From Velthaea sp965214335 (GTDB taxonomy: Bacteria; Vulcanimicrobiota; Vulcanimicrobiia; Vulcanimicrobiales; Vulcanimicrobiaceae), in assembly GCA_965214335.1 (NCBI GenBank), contig CBDCBO010000014.1:682001-746000 (forward strand): a stretch of 64,000 bases of DNA, in the 5' to 3' direction. The position numbers and the translations under genes were made by a program. Shown piece by piece: positions 59,256 through 64,000 of this stretch (positions are counted from its first letter, which is position 1; each line of letters starts with the position of its first letter). The notes below the pieces were generated by a model. It saw only the letters and a program-made list of their open reading frames with translations, had not been told where the DNA came from and ran no database searches.

Positions 59256-60416
59256 ATGAGGACAGCCATGCAGCCGCTGCGCATCATGACCGTTATGGGA
59301 ACGCGACCGGATACAATTAAAATGGCTCCCGTCGTATTGGCGCTAAAAGCTGCCGGCCCGGCCGTCGAGTCGATCGTCTGCGTCACCGCCCAACACCGGG
59401 AAATGCTCGATGAGGTATTGGGGCTATTCTCGATCGTGGCCGACCACGATCTCAACATCATGACGCGGACACAGTCGCTGACCGACATCACGACCCGCGT
59501 TTTGACCGGCATGGAACGCGTGCTGATCGAGGCCCGGCCCGACGTGGTCCTCGTCCACGGCGACACGACGACATCGAGCGCGGCGGCGCTGGCGGCGTTC
59601 TATGCCAAGGTCGCCGTCGGCCACGTCGAAGCCGGTCTGCGCACCAGCACGGTGCACATGCCGTTCCCCGAGGAACTCAATCGCCGCTTGACCAGCGTCA
59701 TCGCCAGTTATCATTTCGCCCCGACGTCCGGCTCGCGGGCGAATCTCTTTGCCGAGCGCGTGGAGCGTGACTGCGTCGTCGTCACCGGCAATACGGTGAT
59801 CGACGCGTTCCTCGAAACCAGCCGGCGGCCGCGTCCGGCACCGACCGTTTTGAGCGGCCTGGATATCGCCCGGCCGCTCATTTATGTAACCGCGCACCGC
59901 CGCGAAAATCACGAACGCATGCCCGAGATTTGCCGGGCCCTGGCCGATATCGCGGCGTTGCCGCAGCATCCGCAAATCTTGTGGCCGGTTCACCCGTCGC
60001 CGCAGGTCGCGCCGATCGCGCACGAATTGCTCGCCGACGTGCCCGGAATTCGGCTCGTGCCGCCGCTGGACTACGCCGATTCAGTCGCGTGCGTCGCGGC
60101 CTGTCGGTTCGTGCTTACCGACTCGGGCGGTCTCCAAGAAGAAGCCCCGACCCTTGGTAAGCCGGTCCTGGTCATGCGCAACGAAACGGAGCGGCCCGAG
60201 GGCCTCGACGCCGGGACGCTGCGATTGATCGGTACCGACCGAGCCGCGATCGTCGGCGCCGCGGACGTGTTGCTAAGCGACGCGACCGTGTATGCCGGCA
60301 TGGCCCATGCCAGCAACCCGTACGGTGACGGCCGGGCTGCGGAACGCATCGTCGCTTGGCTTTTGTGGAAGCTGCGCAACGGCCCCAAGCCGGCCGAATT
60401 TTTAACCGCGGCGTGA
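59256..60416 (+). CDS. wecB: UDP-N-acetylglucosamine 2-epimerase (non-hydrolysing)
   Basis: Makes UDP-ManNAc for surface polymers. It has 386 residues from ATG 59256 (ATG 59268 is possible). MTVMGTRPDTIKMAPVV, TAQHREMLDEVL, VLVHGDTTTSSAAALAAF, VGHVEAGLRT, PEELNRRLTSV, YVTAHRRENH and LTDSGGLQEEAPTLGKP are canonical. No ManNAc dehydrogenase is adjacent, so the product may enter a linkage unit. Confidence 0.95.
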   Translation: MRTAMQPLRIMTVMGTRPDTIKMAPVVLALKAAGPAVESIVCVTAQHREMLDEVLGLFSIVADHDLNIMTRTQSLTDITTRVLTGMERVLIEARPDVVLVHGDTTTSSAAALAAFYAKVAVGHVEAGLRTSTVHMPFPEELNRRLTSVIASYHFAPTSGSRANLFAERVERDCVVVTGNTVIDAFLETSRRPRPAPTVLSGLDIARPLIYVTAHRRENHERMPEICRALADIAALPQHPQILWPVHPSPQVAPIAHELLADVPGIRLVPPLDYADSVACVAACRFVLTDSGGLQEEAPTLGKPVLVMRNETERPEGLDAGTLRLIGTDRAAIVGAADVLLSDATVYAGMAHASNPYGDGRAAERIVAWLLWKLRNGPKPAEFLTAA

Positions 60417-60474
60417 CGGCGCCGGGCACGCTGTCGCTGCGATTCTCGGCGACGGTGGCGAGCGCCGCGTTTCG

Positions 60475-60903
60475 ATGAAAGTCGAGCAGGGGAGTTGCCT
60501 AGACGGCGACAATAGGCCAAGCGCCGAATCAGCGGACCATTTGCGCGCGTATTTTGCTCGCAAACGGATCGTCGGAATACGGTCGATGGTCGTTCTTTTC
60601 CCCGTTGCCGGATGTTTTGGCATTTGGTGGCCGCAGCTCGGTCTCGACCTTGCCGTGGGGGGTATATGTGGCGTCGTCAACATGCTCGTAACCATGCGCA
60701 ACAACGAACGGCTGCTCGAACGCGGCCGGTCGCGCGGGGCGTACGGTGCGAGCAACGTGTTGCGCATTGTTTTGGTCGGTTTGGTTCCGGTCGCACTGAC
60801 GATGCACCATCCGTGGTGGTATATGCTGGTGGCGATCGCGGGGTTTTTTGTGCCGTTAGGGCTGTATTCGTTCGAGTTGCAACGTGAAATCGGGGCGAGC
60901 TAA
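60475..60903 (+). CDS. atpI: ATP synthase accessory subunit I-like protein
   Basis: A membrane protein of 142 residues with four membrane segments directly before atpB, the usual AtpI position. N-terminus is polar (about 30 residues). MVVLFPVAGCFGIWW, GGICGVVNMLVTM, VLRIVLVGLVPVALTM and YMLVAIAGFFVPLGLY are the segments. AtpI helps c-ring assembly and perhaps magnesium supply. The family is divergent, so the call leans on position. The 58-base gap before it shows no clear promoter. Confidence 0.75.
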   Translation: MKVEQGSCLDGDNRPSAESADHLRAYFARKRIVGIRSMVVLFPVAGCFGIWWPQLGLDLAVGGICGVVNMLVTMRNNERLLERGRSRGAYGASNVLRIVLVGLVPVALTMHHPWWYMLVAIAGFFVPLGLYSFELQREIGAS

Positions 60904-60906
60904 GAC

Positions 60907-61641
60907 ATGCATGAAAAGGTCGGTGAGCATCCGCTCTGGCAAATTCCGGGGCTGGGCGGTGTCCATGCCGATACGATTCTCACGACGTGGATCGTCATGG
61001 TCTTATCGTGGGCTTTTTTCTACTGGCTCGGCGGCTCGTATCGCGGGCGACGGGTCAACAAAACGCAGGCCACCTTTGAGGGCATTATCGCGTACCTCTC
61101 GGACCTCGCCGTCGGCACCATCGGTAAAAAGGGCGAGCGGTTCGTTCCGGCGTTCGTCGGCATCTTTTTCTTCATTTGGATTCTCAACCAATTCGGTCTG
61201 CTGCCGTTCAAGCAAATGGGTTTGCCGTTCGGCGGTTCGCCGACGGCCGACCTCAACACGACGGCGGCGTTCGCGATAACGGTGTTCGTCGGCATTTGGT
61301 TTGTCGCAATTCGCCAGAACGGACTCGGGGCGTTCGCGCATCTGGCCAAGCCGTTTCCGGCGCTGCTACCGATCAACATCATTGAAGAAATCGCCCGCCC
61401 GGTCGTGCTTGCGATGCGGCTTGCGTTCAATATTCTCGCCGGCGATTTGCTGCTGTTCGTGGTCGCAACGATCATCGCGGCGAACGTGACGATCGGGCCG
61501 CTGCATCTGTCCATTCCGGCCGCCGTCGTTCCGTTCGGCGTCGAGTTTTTTAATTTTTTTATCGGGACGATCCAAGCGTTCGTCTTCACGCTGCTTACCA
61601 TCGTGTACCTATCGTTGGCAACGACCGAGGAAGGGCACTGA
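60907..61641 (+). CDS. atpB: F1Fo ATP synthase subunit a
   Basis: Stator part of the proton path. It has 244 residues with about six membrane segments. The essential arginine lies in LAMRLAFNILAGDLLLF, EEIARPVVLAMRL just before it, and the last helix reads FFNFFIGTIQAFVFTLLTIVY with conserved polar residues. It starts 3 bases after atpI. A 62-base gap with GAAAGG before atpE follows. Confidence 0.95.
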   Translation: MHEKVGEHPLWQIPGLGGVHADTILTTWIVMVLSWAFFYWLGGSYRGRRVNKTQATFEGIIAYLSDLAVGTIGKKGERFVPAFVGIFFFIWILNQFGLLPFKQMGLPFGGSPTADLNTTAAFAITVFVGIWFVAIRQNGLGAFAHLAKPFPALLPINIIEEIARPVVLAMRLAFNILAGDLLLFVVATIIAANVTIGPLHLSIPAAVVPFGVEFFNFFIGTIQAFVFTLLTIVYLSLATTEEGH

Positions 61642-61703
61642 TGTCCGTTACTGTAGAACCACCTGTCGGCGTCGCCGGCTTGAATTTCTAGAAAGGTCAT
61701 TCC

Positions 61704-61991
61704 GTGAGTTCTGAGAGCCTGATCGTTGCCGTCCTCATCATCGGCTTCGCGTTGATCGTCTTCGGCGTCGCGGTCGGATCCGCTATCGGCGACGGTATCG
61801 TCGCTTCGAAGGCGGTTGAGGCCATCGCCCGTCAACCCGAAGCACGCGGCAACATCTTCACCTTCTTCTTCTTGGGCGTCGGCATCTTGGAAGCGTTTCC
61901 GATCATCGCGCTCGTGCTCGGCTTCTATTTGTTTTTCGTGGTCGCGAACGTGCCGGGTCTCGTCACGACATTGCTCAAAAACGTCCGCTAA
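61704..61991 (+). CDS. atpE: F1Fo ATP synthase subunit c
   Basis: Forms the rotor ring. It has 95 residues from GTG 61704, slightly longer than usual. Two helices are joined by the polar loop AIARQPEARG. The ion-binding glutamate is in GVGILEAFPIIALVLGFY. No Gln/Ser/Thr set as in sodium-binding rings is visible around it, so a proton ring is likely. The ribosome site GAAAGG lies 8 bases upstream. Confidence 0.95.
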   Translation: MSSESLIVAVLIIGFALIVFGVAVGSAIGDGIVASKAVEAIARQPEARGNIFTFFFLGVGILEAFPIIALVLGFYLFFVVANVPGLVTTLLKNVR

Positions 61992-61998
61992 CTAAGCC

Positions 61999-62433
61999 GT
62001 GCTGCTCTCGCTCGACGGGACGCTCGTCGTCCAACTCATCAACTTTCTGGTTTTTCTCGTTGTGCTCAACGTCATATTCCTCAAGCCGGTCGGCGCGGCG
62101 ATCGCGCAGCGGCGGGCGTATATCGACGGTGTGTCCCACGATATCGAACAGTTTGAGGCGGACGTGAAGTCGCTCCAGGCGCAAGCCGAGGAACGCCGGG
62201 CCGCCGCGCGCCGGGAGGCCGATTCGGCGCTGGCCGCCGCCCGCGCGCAAGGGCAGACCGAAGCCGCCTCGATCGCGGCGGGCCACGCCGCGCGAGCGAC
62301 CCAGCTCGTCGAGGATGCCCGCGCGACGGTTGCGGGCGAGATCGCCGCCGCGCGAACGAACGAAGCGCAGATCGTAGAAAGTCTGGCCGATTCGCTGCTG
62401 GCGCGCGCGATCGATTCCGGGGTAGCCGCTTGA
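61999..62433 (+). CDS. atpF': F1Fo ATP synthase subunit b-prime
   Basis: Peripheral stalk protein of 144 residues: one N-terminal membrane helix (LINFLVFLVVLNVIFLKPV) then a long alanine/arginine coiled coil. The short N-terminus and FLKPV are like the b-prime type. It starts 7 bases after atpE and overlaps the next b gene as TGATG. Two unlike b subunits imply a heterodimeric stalk, as in cyanobacteria and some other phyla. Confidence 0.85.
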   Translation: MLLSLDGTLVVQLINFLVFLVVLNVIFLKPVGAAIAQRRAYIDGVSHDIEQFEADVKSLQAQAEERRAAARREADSALAAARAQGQTEAASIAAGHAARATQLVEDARATVAGEIAAARTNEAQIVESLADSLLARAIDSGVAA

Positions 62434-62948
62434 TGGAGACTGCGCCGACGTTCTACGATGGGCTCGCGCAATGGAGCGAGATCGTCGGTGGTTTTGCGTT
62501 CATCGTCGTTGCGGTCGTGCTGTTCCAGAAATACGTACTGCCGGCGGTGCGCGGCGCGCAAGTAGCGCGCAACGCCGACTTGGTTAATGCCGAAGCGCGG
62601 CTCGAGACGCTCAAAGGCGACGTCGCGCGGGCGCGCGGGGAAGTCGAAGCCGCCGATCGCGACGCGCAAGCGACGCAGCGGCGCGGCGCCGACGATGCTG
62701 CTCGCGAACGCAACCGGCTCGTAGCCGATGCCGAAGCCGACGGGCAACGTGCTGTCGCTAGCGCGCAAAATGAACTCGCTCGCGCGCGGTTGGCCGCCCA
62801 AGCGCAGCTGCGCTCAGAATTCATCGGACGGGCACTCGATCTCGCACGCGAGAAGGCCGCCGCGCGCATCAGCCCGGCGGTCAATACACGCCTCGTCGGC
62901 GCCACGGTCGAAACGTTGCTGGGCGACCGCGCCGGAAGTGGCCGGTAG
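62433..62948 (+). CDS. atpF: F1Fo ATP synthase subunit b
   Basis: Second stalk protein, 171 residues from ATG 62433 overlapping the previous stop. One membrane helix (VGGFAFIVVAVVLFQKYVLPAV) is followed by a coiled coil and a C-terminal region (EFIGRALDLAREKAAARI, VNTRLVGATVETLL) that would contact delta. The proteins at 61999 and here share only the general layout, so they are not a recent duplication. Overlaps atpH as TAGTG. Confidence 0.85.
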   Translation: METAPTFYDGLAQWSEIVGGFAFIVVAVVLFQKYVLPAVRGAQVARNADLVNAEARLETLKGDVARARGEVEAADRDAQATQRRGADDAARERNRLVADAEADGQRAVASAQNELARARLAAQAQLRSEFIGRALDLAREKAAARISPAVNTRLVGATVETLLGDRAGSGR

Positions 62949-63484
62949 TGCCGAACGAGACCGTTGCCCGCCGCTATGCCGGTGCCATTTTCTCACTCGC
63001 CAAAGACGCCGATAGTATCACGGCGGTGAAAACCGACTTGCACGTGGTCAAGACGGTGCTCGACAGTGACGATTCCGCGCGCCGCTTCTTTCGCTCGCCG
63101 GTTATCGATCGCAAAGAAAAAGCCGCGATCGTCGAGCGCGCGTTCGGAAGCTTGAACGTCATCGCCCTGCATAGCGTGTTGCTGCTCGTGCGCAAGCGGC
63201 GGGAAGCTATTTTTGACGAGATCGTCGCGCAGTACGATCTGCTCGAAGAACGCAGCCGCGGAGCGTCGCCGCTGCGAATTGAAACTGCCCGCGAACTCGA
63301 TCCCGGTGAGTTGCGCGAACTCGTCGACCGGTTGGGCCGCCGGTTTCAAACTACGTTCGAGGTCACCCAAACGGTCGATCCGGGCCTCATCGGCGGCGTG
63401 CGGATCACCATGGGCGATAAGCAAATCGACGGTAGCGTCGCCGGGCGCCTCGACGACCTGGCGCGAATGTTGAGCACGAACTAA
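62948..63484 (+). CDS. atpH: F1Fo ATP synthase subunit delta
   Basis: Links the stalk to the F1 head. It has 178 residues from GTG 62948. VARRYAGAIFSLAKD starts the helical domain, FRSPVIDRKEKAAIVERAF and LLLVRKRREAIFDEIV follow, and the C-terminal DPGLIGGVRITMGDKQIDGS is diagnostic for OSCP/delta. All match the family size. The order B-E-F'-F-H-A is standard. Confidence 0.95.
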   Translation: MPNETVARRYAGAIFSLAKDADSITAVKTDLHVVKTVLDSDDSARRFFRSPVIDRKEKAAIVERAFGSLNVIALHSVLLLVRKRREAIFDEIVAQYDLLEERSRGASPLRIETARELDPGELRELVDRLGRRFQTTFEVTQTVDPGLIGGVRITMGDKQIDGSVAGRLDDLARMLSTN

Positions 63485-63527
63485 TGGCGCGCCGCGTCGC
63501 ACCGCAAGCTGGAGGCTTTCCCCACCC

Positions 63528-64000
63528 ATGATCAACGCTGACGAAATTGCCGGCATTCTCAAAGGCCAGATCGCCGCTTACAAGAGCACCGACAGCGAAT
63601 CTGAAGTCGGCACCGTGATCGAGGTCGGCGACAATATCGCTCGCGTCTATGGCCTCGCATCGGTCCAGCAGTCGGAACTCGTCGAGTTCGCCAACGGCGT
63701 CCAAGGCATCGCGCTCAACCTCGAAGAGGACAACGTCGGTGTCGTCATCATGGGCGACGATACGGACATTAAAGAAGGCGAACAGGTCCGCCGGACCGGC
63801 CGCATCGCGTCGGTTCCCGTCGGTCCGGCCTTGCTCGGCCGGGTCGTCAACCCGCTGGGCGTCCCGGTCGACGACAAGGGTCCGATTGAGACGCGCAAAT
63901 ACCGGACGATCGAGAACACCGCGCCGGGCGTCGTGCAACGGCAAGGCGTGAAGCAACCGCTGCAAACCGGAATCCGCGCCATCGACGCGTTGATCCCGAT
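63528..64000 (+). CDS. atpA: F1Fo ATP synthase subunit alpha, cut by window end
   Basis: Non-catalytic nucleotide-binding subunit of F1. The first 157 residues are present: MINADEIAGILKGQIAAY, the beta-barrel VGTVIEVGDNIARVYGL, FANGVQGIALNLEEDNVGVV, LGRVVNPLGVPVD and the approach to the P-loop (TGIRAIDALIP). The Walker A motif lies just outside. TGGAGG is about 12 bases before ATG 63528. Partial only because the window stops. Confidence 0.97.
   Translation, partial: MINADEIAGILKGQIAAYKSTDSESEVGTVIEVGDNIARVYGLASVQQSELVEFANGVQGIALNLEEDNVGVVIMGDDTDIKEGEQVRRTGRIASVPVGPALLGRVVNPLGVPVDDKGPIETRKYRTIENTAPGVVQRQGVKQPLQTGIRAIDALIP

Overview
The window is GC-rich and almost fully coding. It comes from a diderm bacterium: it holds a complete ADP-heptose pathway, heptosyltransferase-like and LpxB-like glycosyltransferases, two TonB-dependent receptors and a rod-shape (mre/mrdA) operon. 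Some features point away from Proteobacteria: bL27 with a Firmicutes-type N-terminal extension, AspRS with a non-discriminating signature, split HldE domains, and an ATP synthase with two different b subunits. A deep-branching diderm candidate phylum such as Eremiobacterota (WPS-2/Vulcanimicrobiota) would fit, but that is inference from gene content. No rRNA, tRNA or CRISPR array was recognised.

Layout. 1-7904 (minus): rpmA and its terminator, then obg-nadD-lysA-maf-mreB-mreC-mreD-mrdA. 7944-9256: a decayed IS1202/ISNCY-type insertion sequence with 17-bp flanking direct repeats, sitting in the divergent region between rpmA and fabF. 9314-17246 (plus): fabF (frameshifted twice), rnc, smc, purH, a small membrane protein and a glyoxalase-like protein. 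17386-18333 (minus): a glutathionyl-hydroquinone reductase. 18482-25240 (plus): an accessory metal-uptake-like island with two TonB receptors, two His-rich mini-proteins and a probable ribbon-helix-helix regulator. 25259-34275: a secreted HNH-like protein (minus), then hisS, accB, gmhA, gmhB, hldA, hldC, an LpxB-like transferase, a GT2 and two GT9 enzymes, mostly translationally coupled. 34342-35562 (minus): a secreted YG-repeat surface protein. 35960-40564 (plus): GT2, GT9, GT2, aspS. 40615-43908 (minus): EamA transporter, bluB, multicopper oxidase. 44159-51526 (minus): a long coupled operon with DgcN/DgcA-type D-amino-acid or muropeptide genes, a peptide-binding lipoprotein, a C39-like protease, trmL, a family-5 uracil-DNA glycosylase and a small protein, closed by a terminator. 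51605-53947 (plus): an SDR and a photolyase. 53948-54217: a hairpin-rich gap. 54218-54928 (minus): a TIM-barrel protein. 54945-64000 (plus): small membrane protein, glyA, acetyltransferase, upp, dCMP deaminase, wecA-like, wecB-like, then atpI-B-E-F'-F-H-A, cut by the window end.

The most notable signals are: four genes (maf, nadD and two GT9 transferases) whose conserved N-termini lie upstream of every ATG/GTG/TTG, so they would need AUU, AUC or CUG initiation; the receptor/His-rich/RHH island; a run of five hairpins between convergent genes; and an otherwise intact fabF carrying two frameshifts beside the IS relic.
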